Positions 44,823 to 56,711 of a DNA stretch of 64,000 bases are shown one piece after another. The notes beneath the pieces are model-generated. The model worked only from the letters and a program-made list of their open reading frames with translations. It was not told where the DNA came from and made no database searches. The stretch comes from Stomorhina lunata (Eukaryota; Arthropoda; Insecta; Diptera; Rhiniidae), in contig OW121741.1 in the NCBI GenBank assembly GCA_933228675.1, positions 55,177,310 to 55,241,309 of the forward strand. The letters run 5' to 3'. A program made the position numbers and the translations under genes. The stretch's first letter is position 1; each line of letters begins with the position of its first letter.

Positions 44823-45936
44823 TCACATACAATTGGACATTGCATGTGTTTAACAGCCTTCCACAGGCTGTAGTTCTTTTCCTTAGAGGAATCCAAGTTT
44901 TTTAAATATGTATCAAGAGATTTTTGTTGATTAATCTTCAGTGCGGCCTTGAGTTTTCTCTGACAATCATTTAAACGACTTTTTAAGGCAGGGGATCGAC
45001 ATTCTTGCCAACGTCTTCTAAGCCTTCTTTTCTCGTTTACAAGAGCTTGGATACTTTCGGAAGTGTTCTGGAATATCTTTTTTTTGGTTTTAAAAATTGG
45101 TGTTGCCACAAAAGCCGCATTTGTGATGACATCTGTAAATACATTTATCGCGGAATCGATGTCTGTAGAGGTCTTTAGAGGAACATTCAATGGAAGATGG
45201 GAACTCACATACATTTTGTATTTTAACCAGTTTGTCCTTTTGTTTGGGTAAAAATGTCTTCTTGGATTCCACTGGAATTGTCATAAAAAGTTAAAATAGA
45301 GGGTGAGTGATCGGATGATAAATCTAATGATGAGCAGACGGATAATTGGCATCTTTTTATATTTTTTATGACGGCAAAGTCTATTAGATCGGGAATCTTA
45401 TTTAAGTCAGAGGGCCAATACGTTGGTTGACCACCAGATACAGCGTCCAACTTCTGTGAAGAAATAGCACATAATAGCTGTCTTCCTCTAGGTGTGATAA
45501 GACGCGAACCCCAAAATGTGTGTTTCGCGTTATAATCACCAGCCGCTATGAATCTTGAGCCAAGTGTATTAAAAAAATCATTAAATTTATCTTTTTTAAT
45601 GTTATGTCTTGGAGGACAATATATTGAAGACAATGTAATTCTATAATCTATGAGATTTATAGATGTTGCCTGAATATATTCTTTTTCGTAATTTGGCAAT
45701 GGAAAATGCCTTATTTTATTGTGTACTAGTATTGCTGTCCCACCACATGCTCTGCCACTTGGATGTTTAGTGTCATAAGTTAAAAAACCATTTACTCTGA
45801 AACAATTTTTTGGAGTAAAATGCGTTTCAGAGACTAGAATAACGTCTATTTCCTGCTCGTTCAGGAAATGCTCAACTTCCCTTTTGTGCTGGCTAAGGCC
45901 GTTTGCGTTCCAAAAACATATTTTTAAAGGATTCAT
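44819..45936 (-). pseudogene. jockey-like ORF2 N-terminal part: endonuclease and linker
   Basis: From ATG at 45936: LKICFWNANGLSQHKREVEHF (APE motif I), VILVSETHF (motif II), SIYCPPRHNI, FIAAGDYNAKHTFWGS (catalytic D-x-N), and LSSDHSPSILTF (catalytic DH). A frameshift near 45250-45290 moves to the linker frame 45214-44819 (MYVSSHLPLNVPL to KAVKHMQC). It ends in a stop right at the start of the RT frame. It would nick the target DNA if intact. Confidence 0.88.
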
Positions 45937-47521
45937 TTTCTTTCCAACAAAATTTGCATAAGCATGCTTTGATTTCTCATCATCTCTTGGAACATATTTT
46001 GCATGTTGGACATGGAGTTATTCATTGTTTCAATGAGCTTCTCAATGGAGTTTTGGGATTCTTTATTTTGAATTGGCGGACCCTCTTTAACCATATGAGC
46101 GTAGGAGAAGCTCATTGGAAGTGGGGGATTATTTTGCTGTGAACCATTGCATGAGCGGTCCGGAATAGTAGGAAGAGATGGAAAATAGGAACCCTGGTAT
46201 TGAGCGGAATTAGTTCTACGAGATGAGGAGGTTTGTTGTCTAAGACGTAAAAATACGGGACATCCACGGTAGTTGGCTGTATGGTTTTGCCCGCAATTAC
46301 TGCATTTCTTTATTGTTGAGTCGGTTTTAGGATTTGGACACTCGGAAGTCTTGTGTATATCACCACATATTACACATACTGTGGGCAATTTACAATAGGA
46401 TTTGGTATGCCCGAACTCCTGACAATTTTGGCATTGAGGAGGATCTCTGCGTTTAAGTGGCTCTTCCACAGTAATTCTGCGGTTAAGCAAATATCTTAAG
46501 TTAAAGATAGGATGAGATTGACCCTTCTTCAGTTGGGAAGAATTAAACGATATTTCAACTCTGAAAAGAGGTTGAGGAATTTTATTCTTATTTAATATGT
46601 TTTGGACAGACTTCACTTCATAGCCTTCAACTTCAAGAGCGTTTTTAATTTCATCAATAGGAACCGAGCTATCAATGCCTTTAATTACCACATTCAGGCC
46701 TTTAGCACTTTTTAATTGGAATGTATAGTAACTTTTATTATTTAAATCAAAAAAATCAACCACTTTGTTGTAATGTTTCTCCAAGTAGATTTGGATTTTA
46801 GTTTCGAATACATTACCTCTACGAGTAGAAACAACATGGAAATTGTCTTTGCCTACAATTCTGGATAAGTCATTAACCAGGGCATTATTAGTTTGCTCCC
46901 TTAAATATATAGGTGGAGCTTTCAGCTCCTTTACAGTGGCGTTTTCCTGGATTTCATTTTCAGTGGTGGCAAGTAATTGAAAACGGTTTCTACTTACCGA
47001 CATGTCTCCTACTTGTGGACTATTATTAAATCTGGCCTGTTTCAGAAAGGGCTCCTGATGCATTGCCATTGGACTAGACTTACGTTTTGTGATAGTAATA
47101 TACCTATCAATACCCGTTTGAACCTGTTTATTAGCCATAATATTGGAACTATTATTAATATTTTTATCAATATTAAGTAAATTTGAAGACTCGCTTGCGA
47201 CTGTTTTTTTGGCACTCACTGTATTGACAGTATTCTGATTGTTTATGTTTTCTTTTTCTTTATTATTTTCAAAAGTTGTTGGCGCAAATGTAACTTTGTT
47301 GCTCTCACAATTTGTTCTTGTTGTTTTGGCGCAAATGTAACATCAATTGAGTTAATAGAGGGGGAAAGAGATCGTGCTCTTTCAATTGGCTTTGCTGTTA
47401 AGTAGTATTTGTTGTACTCTTTATTATAAACATTTTTGTTTTCACTTGACTCTGTTATGGAAATATAAGCATTTCTCCCATTTAGAGAGAGCCTACGATC
47501 TTGCTGTTGAGTCTCACTCAT
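45933..47521 (-). pseudogene. jockey-like ORF1 with zinc knuckles
   Basis: The main frame 47219-45933 holds a PRE_C2HC-like region (near 46700-46480) and knuckles CQNCQEFGHTKSYC, CVICGDIHKTSEC and CSNCGQNHTANYRGC (near 46440-46270), then a C-terminal coiled stretch (SIEKLIETMNNSMSNMQNMF). The upstream frame 47521-47243 (MSETQQQDRRLSLNG) is joined by a frameshift in an A/G-rich run near 47235-47255. The stop of ORF1 overlaps the start of ORF2 by 4 bp, as is usual in jockey elements. It binds element RNA and forms particles in intact relatives. Confidence 0.88.
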
Positions 47522-47639
47522 GCACTTTTCTTTTTATTAAAATTGTTTTAAACTTTTATAATTTATTTGTTTTATGAAATATACACCGTCACTTTCACTT
47601 CACTAATATATTTAAAAAAATCGTCCTTTTTCGATAATA

Positions 47640-48117
47640 TAGGCTAATGAAGCCAGAAGTATAATTCATTGACGGTCGTTTGACATTGAAAAGAAATAAG
47701 CTACGTGTTTGGTACTTTTTGGGGGTAAAAATCGGTAAAGTATATCTTCCAAACCAAATGTGATAGTAACAAAAACTAAATTGGTTTAAGATTGGCACTT
47801 AAAATTAAGGAACACGTGTTCGGTACTTTTTTGAAATTCAACTTCTTAGAAGGTAAAACAGGGTAGAAAAGGGAGAAATTAGTAACATCAAATCTTCGAC
47901 ACCAACGTGTTTGATACTTTTTTGGAAATGGCACTAATAAGGATAAAAAAGGGTAAAAACTATATTTTGGTACTTTTTTTAATAATTCATATCTCCGAAA
48001 CCAACATCGATGCAAACAAAATTGAAATTCTCTGTGGATCGGCTAAAAAAATAAATGGACACTTGTTTGGTACTTTTTTTTGAAAATGGCACTAGAAGGA
48101 TAAAAAAGAGTAAAAAC
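47640..48117 (+). repeat. higher-order satellite array, segment 2
   Basis: Continues the repeat interrupted at 34415: the shared TAGGCTA joins ATATCTTTTAGGCTA to AGGCTAATGAAGCCAGAAG. It is then cut by the hAT element at 48118. Confidence 0.88.
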
Positions 48118-48931
48118 CAGTGTTAAAAAAACTTAAGTCAAAATTCCAAAAGTGGCAAAATTTTTACTTTTCAATGCTGTTGCTTTCCTCCACTTTTTAA
48201 AATTTCAAATTGTTTCAATTTTAACTTTTGCAAAAACACGAAAGCGAAATCAAAAGTCAAAGAGAAACGTTATTTCTAAACAGTCGTACAAAACATAAAA
48301 CATTAATCGGGTTGAAATTTACAACTTCGTCAACTTTTGATTTCAATAAGTAACAAAAGCAATGTCAAAAGCAGCGCCTTCGTTTCCAAAAGTTTTATTC
48401 AGTCGCTGTTGAATGGTTTTCGTTGTTTTGATTTTTTTTATTCTGAGTAGGTAAAAGCAGACAAATATTTTTTAATTTCTCTAACTTTTTTGACACAAAC
48501 ATACTCACTCACCTATAGCCGTTGTATTTATTTTTTTTAAAACAGAGAAACAGGTACCCTGTAGGAAATGTCAATAGTGATTCACTATGATGATAATGTA
48601 CATAGTATATATGCACAATAAACATTTAAGTTAAATAATTTAATATGCACAGTGGGTTGAAAAATATTTTATGGGAAATAATTAAACAATTTCTGTAAAT
48701 TTTTTGGGATTGTGGATTTAGTGGTTCCAAAATATGTATACGGTTCTCATATCCTAATAAGAATTCCTTAATAGTTGGACAAAAACCTCAAAATATAGTT
48801 CGATAAAAAAGTCTGTAAAATCAGCAATTTAATTTTCTTTTTCTTTTTTTATTAAAAATAAATAACTAAAAAGTAAAAATTCCATTTTTATGTTTAAGGT
48901 AAAAAATAAAGAAATTAAATATATACATGAA

Positions 48932-49102
48932 TTAATTATCATCCTCTTCATCTTCAAATAAAGGCAAAGTTTGTATGGCTCCGTCAAGGAAACTTGGGTT
49001 TAATTTAACAAGCAAAATGTCTTCCAGCACCTCTTGACTTAGTCGATTACGGTAGTCAGTTAATACCAGCCTAAGTGTTGAAAATGCTCTCTCAATAGTG
49101 AC
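48932..49102 (-). pseudogene. last exon of hAT transposase (dimerisation domain)
   Basis: Read on the minus strand after an acceptor TTTCTGCTAG: VTIERAFSTLRLVLTDYRNR, then LSQEVLEDILLVKLNPSF and a stop at 48932-48934. This is the conserved hAT C-terminal dimerisation region. A 110-bp intron (49103-49212, GTAAAT...CTAG) joins it to the body after the codons GVPPTQ. Confidence 0.85.
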
Positions 49103-49212
49103 CTAGCAGAAACAAAATTTCATAAACATTTTGTCAATATACATATTAGTAATACTTTGGAAAAACTGGTAACTTAATAATTGACAAGAACCGAAGTTGT
49201 ATTTATATTTAC

Positions 49213-50600
49213 CTGTGTTGGTGGTACTCCAAAACAAACATTGCTGATTGCATACAATTCTGGGTCTGTGTATTGTTTTTGTTTCCAAAAAACAAGCACA
49301 TCTTCATCGGTTCTTTGAAAGGGAAGTCGTAGATTTTCAATTTTTGTGTATACGTTAGACGACGTACTGTTGTTATAATTAACTCCTTGTGCCAAATATT
49401 CGTATAAGAGTTCCTCTTCCTCGTCAAAAGAATGAGAAAGAGGTGGGTTCTCAGCCGAACTTTGCGTGGAACTTAAGGAACTCGCAGGATTCATTTCATT
49501 GATTCTATCCCAAATTGACTTTAAGTGATGAATTGCATCAGCTTTTTCTTGTTCAGTCAACGTATGTTGGAAACGAGGGTCGAGATACAAAGATGAAATC
49601 AGGAATTTATTATTAAACAAAGTTTTTGTTCTTACTTCCATAGACTTTAAAATCTTTTCACCAATTGTTTTTATCAGTTCCTGGTCAGAATTTCTTACTA
49701 TTTTCTCGGTACATAATTTTAGTTTTAACCATTCTGCATAGAAAGTTCCATAGTGCAACTGTTCTTCTTGAAACTTTTTTATTGTTTTTTGTAAGGGGTT
49801 AAAAACAGTACAATAGCTTTCAACGAAATCCCAAAAGGGTCCATCTACCTCAAAATTTTCATCTTCAGATCTATTTTTGATATCCTCGATTTCAGTGAGT
49901 GCATCTTTGGCCGCAAGCAGATCGTGCAACATATGCAACATATATGTCGATCCCCATCTAGTTGGGCAATCAAGTTGAGGTATTTTTAATTGTTTAATCT
50001 CAAATATTTCGCGAAATCTATTTGACGTTTTACGGATATATTTTGTAAGGTTGCGACAATTCCATACATTCATAAGTATGTCCGAAGATTTTACGACATC
50101 AAGAGCTACCAACTGGGTTGTATGTGCAACACAGCGACAAACTTGTATATTTCCTATAAGAATGCTGGGAACTTTTTCCAAGTTGGCAATTTTTTTTAAA
50201 TATTCCTCGTTAGCACACAACTTATCACACTCCTCAATATTTTCTTCGGAAACAAATGACAAAATATTTGTCGTTTTCAACATGTTTGCGCCGTTGTCCG
50301 AAGTTATTGACACAACCTGGCTTAAATTTATACCGTATCGCTTAAGCACATTGCATACTTCCGCGGCCAGATTTTTAGACGTACTTGCACCAGCACCTTT
50401 TAATTCAATCATGCCCAAAATAATGGATTTAATTTTGGCCGAATTAACATATTGCGCGCTAATACCAAAGATGTTTCGTCAAAGACGAGTGGCGCTGTCT
50501 ATTTTTAATGACATTAACTTGTTTTTTAATTCATTTGTTATTTCTAATTTTATTTTATCAGCCACCGTTTTCAATTTTTTTTTTTGCAGGTTGTTGAGTT
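49213..50600 (-). pseudogene. hAT transposase body
   Basis: The longest open part runs 50418-49213. It shows VSITSDNGANMLK (first catalytic Asp region), CVAHTTQLVALDVV (the C-x2-H-like hAT motif), LDCPTRWGSTYMLHML (RW box) and FLISSLYLDPRFQHTL. The upstream frame (ADKIKLEITNELKNKL to SAKIKSIILG) extends to about 50580 but carries an in-frame TGA at 50479-50481. A frameshift in an A-run near 50580-50590 separates it from the BED part. The element is therefore not self-mobile. Confidence 0.85.
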
Positions 50601-50660
50601 AAGTGTGATTTTTTTCCCATCAGCATCTTTTAGACCATCGCAAATAGGGTCAAGAATATT

Positions 50661-50984
50661 TCACATATTCGAAGAATTTAATGTATTAAAAGATATACAG
50701 TCTTCAGTTACTAGTCCTATGTAGGCTCTTATAAATTGTTTTTTATTTATCTCTATTTTAATCTTTTTCTTTTTAATTGTTTTTAGTGTATTACAAGAAA
50801 GAATTGGCGACTCTGGTTGAAGGCATCCTTCATTTAAATTAATTTTATGTATTTTAAATAAATGAGTCTTCAGATTCGAAATTCTATTAAAGCTTTTTAA
50901 TTTATTTCCACACTTTTTACAAACCGCTACACCTTCATTTTCAATTTTGTCAAAATATTCCCAAATCGCGTTTTTAGCCGCCAT
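50661..50984 (-). pseudogene. BED zinc finger at the hAT transposase N-terminus
   Basis: From ATG at 50984: AIWEYFDKIENEGVAVCKKC and then SNLKTHLFKIH form a BED-type C-x2-C...H-x4-H finger that would bind the transposon ends. The frame stops at 50661, before the body. Confidence 0.85.
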
Positions 50985-51299
50985 AGTAGAACCGCATACG
51001 TATGTACTATTTTGATAGTTACACCAAATGAGACTAAAACTTTGATTTCTTTAGATCTTTACAAAAACACCTAGACTAAATTCTTTGAATTAATCATTCG
51101 TTTAATACCCGACCGATTAAGAATAAATTCAAATGCAATGTTTTTGATTTCATTTTTTGTATTTGTTGTAATTTTTGTTTTTTCATTATTCTCTGTTGAG
51201 GGTTTGGTTGTTAATGCTTTTGGCATAAAAAAATATTGAATCAGTATTTTAAGGGTAAGAGTTGGTGCAACAGCCTTAATGTGTCGAATTTATTTTTGT

Positions 51300-51947
51300 A
51301 GCCTTCACCGAATTTATTTTTATAGCTGGACCCCCATGTAAACCATGTAATCAAAGTACAGGTCGCAATTCTAAAGATAATTTGATGAAATTCGGCAGAG
51401 ATAATGTGGGACCATGGCTATTGAAATTGGTCAAAATCGGTCCATTATTTGTGATACCTCCCATAGGTCCCACTTCCCGGAATTGATATTTTGGCCACAA
51501 ATATCAATATTTTTATAAAATTTAAAACAAATACTGCTTATGTAAATCTAAATCACTGTACCAAATTTCGTTGAAATCGGTCCACATTTGACCATAGCTC
51601 CCATACAAACTCTTCTGTCAAAACGCACTAAATAAGGCAAAAATCACTAAAACACTCGTAAATCTTAAGATAATGAGAATTCTGATCATTTTTTGCATAC
51701 ATAATTTTTGTATAAACCGTAATCAACTTGCTTAATTTCAAGGTAATCGGTCCATATTTGACCCTAGGCCCCATATAAGCCAAAATGACAAAAACAGCTT
51801 AAATATAAAAGTTTTGAGAAAATGTTTGTATGATGGCAAAATTTAGCAAATATTTGTCTTTATACAGGAAAAGTACACCTTTGACCATAGTGGTGAAGGG
51901 TATCGTATGGTCGGGCTTGACCGACAATAGCACTTTCTTACTTGTTT
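51300..51947 (-). repeat. divergent dispersed repeat nested in hAT
   Basis: Read on the minus strand it begins AAACAAGTAAGAAAGTGCTA, has a stem-loop GTCGG-TCAAGC-CCGAC and then ATACCCTTCACCA. The layout is that of the family at 28115 with a different sequence. Inside are two modules with TTTGGTACAGTG-, GGACCGATT- and CAAATATGGACCGAT-type repeats. The far boundary near 51300 (TTCGGTGAAGG) is approximate. Confidence 0.75.
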
Positions 51948-52595
51948 GGGTACGATCTGGGAAAGTTTTTATCGTTCTAATTTTTTTTTTTTAGAAAATA
52001 GATAACGATATTTTGGTTTATGTAGGCTTAGTGCTATATGAAATATACTAGGTCTGCAAGATGTGCAAGGTTTACTAAATCGAAGAAATCACTGTGAGCA
52101 ACCAGTTACCTAACTATATAAAAAAGACAATTGGCTATTCGCAGAACAAGCGCTAGTGCTACCTTCACTATTCACATTTCCTACAGGGAACACAGGCAAG
52201 TAGACGAATTTCGTCATCTTATTTTACACATGCATTTACCGATCATACACACAAAAATATACATATACTATGTAGATGTGAGCATCCGAAATGAAATAAC
52301 TTTTATGTATTTAAAAGTTATGACTTACAACTTTCAAACACAAAAAAGTTCTTCAGCTCGACTGCTCGTGACTTTCAAAAGCAACGAGGCTGCTTATGTT
52401 TTTACTTTTGGCACTCTTTAAAAGAAATGCAAAATCAAAATTCAAATTTTTAAAACAACCACTGCCAAGTGTTTTTCTCCACTGTCTGTCATTCGTTTCT
52501 TTGTTTAGCTTCGGATGGAACTTTTGTTAATTTTAGAAAGAAAAGCGAAAACAAAATCCAAGTAAAGAGAAGTTGTAGCAGTTTTGCGAACGCTG

Positions 52596-52660
52596 GTAAA
52601 AACTATATTTTGGTACTTTTTTTTAACTCATATGTATCTTTTGAACTAATAAACATAGAA
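52596..52660 (+). repeat. higher-order satellite array, segment 3
   Basis: TAAAAACTATATTTTGGTAC to AACTAATAAACATAGAA, the sequence expected between the hAT and RTE insertion points. It starts with the right copy of the hAT duplication and ends with the left copy of the RTE duplication. Confidence 0.88.
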
Positions 52661-54015
52661 GAACGCATGCCGGACGATTGGAATCTCAGTGTCCTTTGTC
52701 CAGTCCACAAAAAAGGAGATAAAACTGTATGTGCAAATTATAGAGGGATAAGCCTCCTCACAATTGCATATAAGACTTTATCGACCATACTGTGTGAAAG
52801 GCTAAAGCCCAAAGTAAACGAAATAATTGGGACATACCAATGTGGCTTTAGACCAGGTAAATCAACCACTGACCAGATCTTTACTCTACGTCAAATCCTA
52901 GAGAGACCCAGGAGAAACAAATCGATACGTATCATCTCTTTGTTAACTACAAAGCTGCTTTTGACAGCCCGATACGGAAGAAGGTGTTTGAAGCAATGTC
53001 TGAGTTCGGCATCCCTACGAAGCTTATAAAGTTATGCAGGATGACACTTACTAATACAACATCATATGTTAAGATAGGTAAGAACCTATCAGAGTCCTTC
53101 ATAACTAAACGGGGATTCAGGCAAGGTGACAGTTTATCTTGTGACCTCTTCAATATTGCGTTAGAGAAAATCTTGCGAGATGCAGCAATTAATACAACAG
53201 GAACAATTTTCAATAGAAAACATATGCTACTCGCGTTTGCCGATGACATTGATATTATAGGACGCACTCTACGCGAGGTAACTGCCGCATTTTCCAATAT
53301 CGAGAAGGAATCAAACAAAATGGGTCTAGCTGTAAATTAATCAAAAACAAAACTGATGGTTTCTACAGGCAGACAGACCACTAGAATTGGATCACATGTG
53401 TCCGTTGAGAACTATAGCTTCGAGGTTGTAAAAGAATTTGTATACCTTGGTACCGCTGTGAACATCAACAACGATATAAGCTTTGAAATCAAACGTAGAA
53501 TCATACTTGCCAATCGATGCTATTTTGGACTAAGCAAACAGCTAAGAAATAAAGTCCTCTCTATAAGAACTAAAATCACGCTCTATAAAACGCTCATGCT
53601 ACCCGTGTTATTGTATGGTGCTGAATCATGGGCACTTGCACAGACAGATGAAGCTATCCTTGGAGTATTTGAGAGGAAAATTCTACGAAGAATCTTTGGA
53701 CCAGTCTGCGTCAACAATGAGTATCGACATCGAATGAACCATGAGCTGTATGAGTTATACGCTGACATCGACATAGTAAAACGCATTAAGCAACAGCGTC
53801 TGCGTTGGCTAGGACATGTTGTGCGAATGGATGAAAATACTCCGGCAAGAAAAGTCTTCGATATTGATCCAGAGGGAACAAGAAGAGGGCGTCCAAAACT
53901 TCGATGGAAAGACCAAGTAGAAGAAAATCTTTTGAAACTTGGTATACGAAATTGGAGAATATGCGCACAAGATAGAGGTGCTTGGAATTCTAAAATATGC
54001 TCGGCCTTGACCTAA
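52661..54015 (+). pseudogene. RTE-like reverse transcriptase and C-terminal end
   Basis: Segments in order: DDWNLSVLCPVHKKGDK, CANYRGISLLTIAYKTLS, QCGFRPGKSTTDQIF (to about 52900). A frameshift near 52905-52940 is followed by the FVNYKAAFDSP box, FRQGDSLSCDLFNIALE and catalytic AFADDIDIIG (near 53236). An in-frame TAA at 53338-53340 precedes SKTKLMVSTG. The C-terminal end holds YLGTAVN, LLYGAESWAL, RLRWLGHVVRMDE and RRGRPKLRWKDQV, the signature of RTE proteins in insects. Endonuclease is absent by truncation. It is inactive. Confidence 0.88.
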
Positions 54016-54054
54016 ACAGGTTGTAATTACAGGCCATTTAAGTAAGTAAGTAAG
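52661..54054 (+). mobile_element. 5'-truncated RTE-like non-LTR retrotransposon
   Basis: Bounded by an 11-bp duplication TAAACATAGAA (52650-52660 and 54055-54065). It begins inside RT and ends with an (AAGT)n microsatellite tail, typical of RTE-clade elements. It was inserted into the satellite array. Confidence 0.9.
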
Positions 54055-55618
54055 TAAACATAGAAACATAATTTACATCGAAATCGATAGGTATTAGAAA
54101 ACTATTAAATGCGTATTTGGTACTTTTATAATTAATGGGGAAAAACAGGGTAAAAAAGGGAAAATATTCAAGGGTAGGTTTTTTGCTTTTTAGCTATGAA
54201 TATCTTTTAGGTTAATGAAGCCAGAAGTATAATTTGTTGACTGATCAATTGACATTGAAAAAAAATAAAATACGTGTTTGGTACTTTTTTTTAATTTTGG
54301 GGTAAAAATCGGAAAAAAATATATCTTCTAATCCAAAAGTGATCGATAAAAAAACTATATTGATCTGGGATCGGCACTTAAAATTAAGGGACACGTGTTC
54401 GGTACTTTTTGAAATTCGACCTCTTAGGAGGTAAAACAGTAAAGAATCAGGAGAAATTAGTAACATCATATCTCCGAAACCAACATTGATGCAAACAAAA
54501 TTAAAATTCTATTTGGATCGGCTAAAAAATAAATGAACACGTGTTTGGTACTTTTTTGAAAATGGCACCAATAAGGATAAAAAAGGGTAAAAACTATATT
54601 TTAGTACTTTTTTTAACCCATATGCATCTTTTGAACTAATAAACACAGAAACATAATTGATATCACAATCGAAAGGTATTAAAAAACTATTAAATACGTA
54701 TTTGGTACTTTTGTGATTAATGGAGTCCAAAAGGGTAAAAAGGGAACATTTTCAAGGGTAGGTTTTTTGCATTTTAGCAATGAATATCTTTCAAGCTAAT
54801 GAAGCCAGAAGGATAATTTATTGACTGGTCGATTGACATTGAAAAAAATAAAATACGTGTTTGGTACTTTTTTAATTTTAGACGTAAAAATCGAAAAAAA
54901 TATATCTTCTAAGCCAAAAGTGATAGAAACAAAAACTTTGTTGGTCTGAGATCGGTACTTAAAATTTAGGGACGCGTATTTGGTACTTTTGTTAATTTGT
55001 CAGTTTTGGGTATAAAACAGGCCAAAAAAGTGCAAATTAGTAACGTCATATCTCCGAAATTAAAAGCGATACTAACATCGTTGAAGTTTGCTTCGGATCG
55101 GCTGGAAAAAAGGGGACACGCGTTTGGTACTTATTTGAATATGGTGCTAATAAGGGTTAAAAAAGGATAAAAACTGTATTTTGGTGCTTTTAACCTATAT
55201 CTTTTGAAATATTGAACATAGTGACGCAGTTAACGTCACAATCGACAGTAATAAAGAATTATTAGGCAAGTATTTTTTAGACAATTATTAGACAAGTACT
55301 TTTACGATAAATGAGGTACAAAAAGATAAAAACGAGAAAATATTCAAGGGTAGTCTTTTTTAAACTATGAATTTCATTTTGGCTAATGAAGCCAGAAGTA
55401 TGATTTACAGACGGGTCGATTCATATTAAAATGCATAAGATACGTGTTTGGTACTTTTTTAAATTATTTGTTAAAAAGGGGAAAAATCGGTTACGTAATA
55501 TCTTTTAAACCAAAAGTTTAAGAAACAAAAATTAAATCAGACTGGAATCCTCACTAAAAATTAAAGGACACGGTTTCGGTCATTTTTTAAAATTCGGCCG
55601 CTTAGGGGTAAAACATTG
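54055..55618 (+). repeat. higher-order satellite array, segment 4
   Basis: Same units as segment 1. The marker AGCTATGAATATCTTT or its variants recur at about 54190, 54775 and 55365, giving a period near 580-590 bp. Each period holds about four sub-units that end in TTGGTACTTTT. The last part is cut by a mariner-like pseudogene. Minus-strand frames here are artefacts. Confidence 0.88.
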
Positions 55619-56599
55619 GTGACTATTTATTTGACCAATAATCGGTCGGTGACTTTGGCACAACGTGAACTTCGTCGCAGATTTCCTGGCCGTTAAACGC
55701 CTACTGGTGAAATACTGCGACGTTTAGCCGCTCGCCTCGAAGAGACTGGCACAACACGAGATGCTGCCAGGCGTGGCAGACCCCGGAGTCGCCGTTCTGC
55801 AGAGAATATTGCTGCTGTAGCCGAGGATGTCATGGAAGCGCCGTCGACATCGACCAGACGACGTGCCACGCAAATGGGTATCAGTCGACGGTCTTTACAG
55901 CGAATTTTGGTAAAAGATTTGAAGATGTTTCCGTACAAAGTCCAGACGGTGCATCAGCTGTTAGCTGCTGACCGCCAATCGCGTCTAACATACGCTCTAG
56001 CCATCCTTAATCACCACCAAGAGGAAGATGATTTTTCATCAAAAATAATCATGAGTGATGAGGCCCATTTCCATCTTAGCGGGTTCGTAAATAAGCAAGA
56101 AGAGCCATTACACCCGCTCAAAGTCACTGTATGGTGTGCTGTTTTCGCTGGAGGAGTCATCGGACCTTTTTTCTTTGAAGACGTAACGGGCCAAACGGTT
56201 ACTGTGAATGGTGAGCGCTACAGAGCAATGATTAACGAGTTCCGTTTGCCGCAACTTGATGAATTGGGATTGGAAAACATGTGGTTCCAACAGGACGGTG
56301 CAACGACACACATTCCGGCATTTCCCCGGCGCCTAATCTTCCGTTTTGGCGATTTGCACTGGCCAGCAAGATCGCCTGATTTGACCGCTGCAGACTTCTT
56401 TTTGTTGGGCTTTTTGAAGTCGCGGGTTTATGTCAACAAGCCTCAGACTCTTGCAGCTCTTACAGACAATATCCGTCAAGAATGTGAGGACCTATCGCCG
56501 GAAGTTTTGGCCGAAGTGATGAAAAATGCCATAAAAAGGGCTCAAATGACAATCAACTGTGGCGGCGGCCATTTGCATGACATCATATTCTCGACTTGA
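55619..56599 (+). pseudogene. mariner-like (DUF4817-type) transposase, broken
   Basis: From about 55619 the residues LTNNRSVTLAQRELRRRF form the N-terminal helix-turn-helix, followed by an in-frame TAA at 55694-55696. After it come TPTGEILRRLAARLEETGTT and RRGRPRSRRSAENIAAV, then the long frame 55832-56599. SDEAHFHLSG, WFQQDGATTH and ARSPDLTAADFFLLGFLKS supply the three Asp of an IS630/Tc1/mariner-type transposase. HLHDIIFST is the usual end. Relative to family members, short stretches after FVNKQ and after GATTH are missing. No start Met and no terminal inverted repeats were found, so this is a remnant. Confidence 0.85.
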
Positions 56600-56711
56600 T
56601 GTAAAAAAAAATAAATAAAAGACCAAATAAAAATAATTCACAAGAAGAATTAAAGTCTTTCATTTTTTATTTTTAATTACAGTCAAAAAACATCGGAAGG
56701 TTATTTATGTA
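56600..56711. other. 3' non-coding end of the mariner-like remnant
   Basis: An A-rich stretch with AATAAA follows the transposase stop. GGTTATTTATGTAG at about 56699 may be the edge of the element. A matching left end was not found. Confidence 0.4.

Larger units (their letters stand above)
34416..47639 (-). mobile_element. jockey-like non-LTR retrotransposon, split by BEL/Pao
   Basis: TAGGCTA flanks it on both sides (34409-34415 and 47640-47646). The 3' end, read on the minus strand, has AATAAA followed by an A-rich tail (34416-34425). The 5' end is at 47639. Without the BEL/Pao insertion (34865-43598) it is about 4.5 kb, the length expected for a full-length jockey element. It contains ORF1 with zinc knuckles and ORF2 with endonuclease and RT, all with breaks. 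A related plus-strand copy is at 59229-62138. Confidence 0.9.
48118..52595 (-). mobile_element. hAT DNA transposon, complete ends, broken transposase
   Basis: It starts CAGTGTT and ends AACGCTG, a 7-bp TIR with one mismatch. The perfect 8-bp target duplication GTAAAAAC lies at 48110-48117 and 52596-52603, the hAT hallmark. Subterminal regions share further inverted pieces, such as CCCTGTAGGAAATGT near 48551 and its inverse near 52168. It holds a BED finger, a transposase body and a separate C-terminal exon. It contains a nested dispersed repeat (51300-51947). It is inserted in the satellite array. Confidence 0.92.

Noticed and set aside
48575..48600. Third copy of the CTG-flanked MITE end (ATAGTGATTCACTAT)
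   Set aside because: Only about 15 bp match; it is a short palindrome in the hAT subterminal region, without a second end.
50051..50602. Plus-strand 183-codon frame
   Set aside because: Antisense to the hAT transposase body; no recognisable domain.
55693..56311. Minus-strand frames over the mariner-like region
   Set aside because: Antisense to transposase with clear catalytic motifs on the plus strand.
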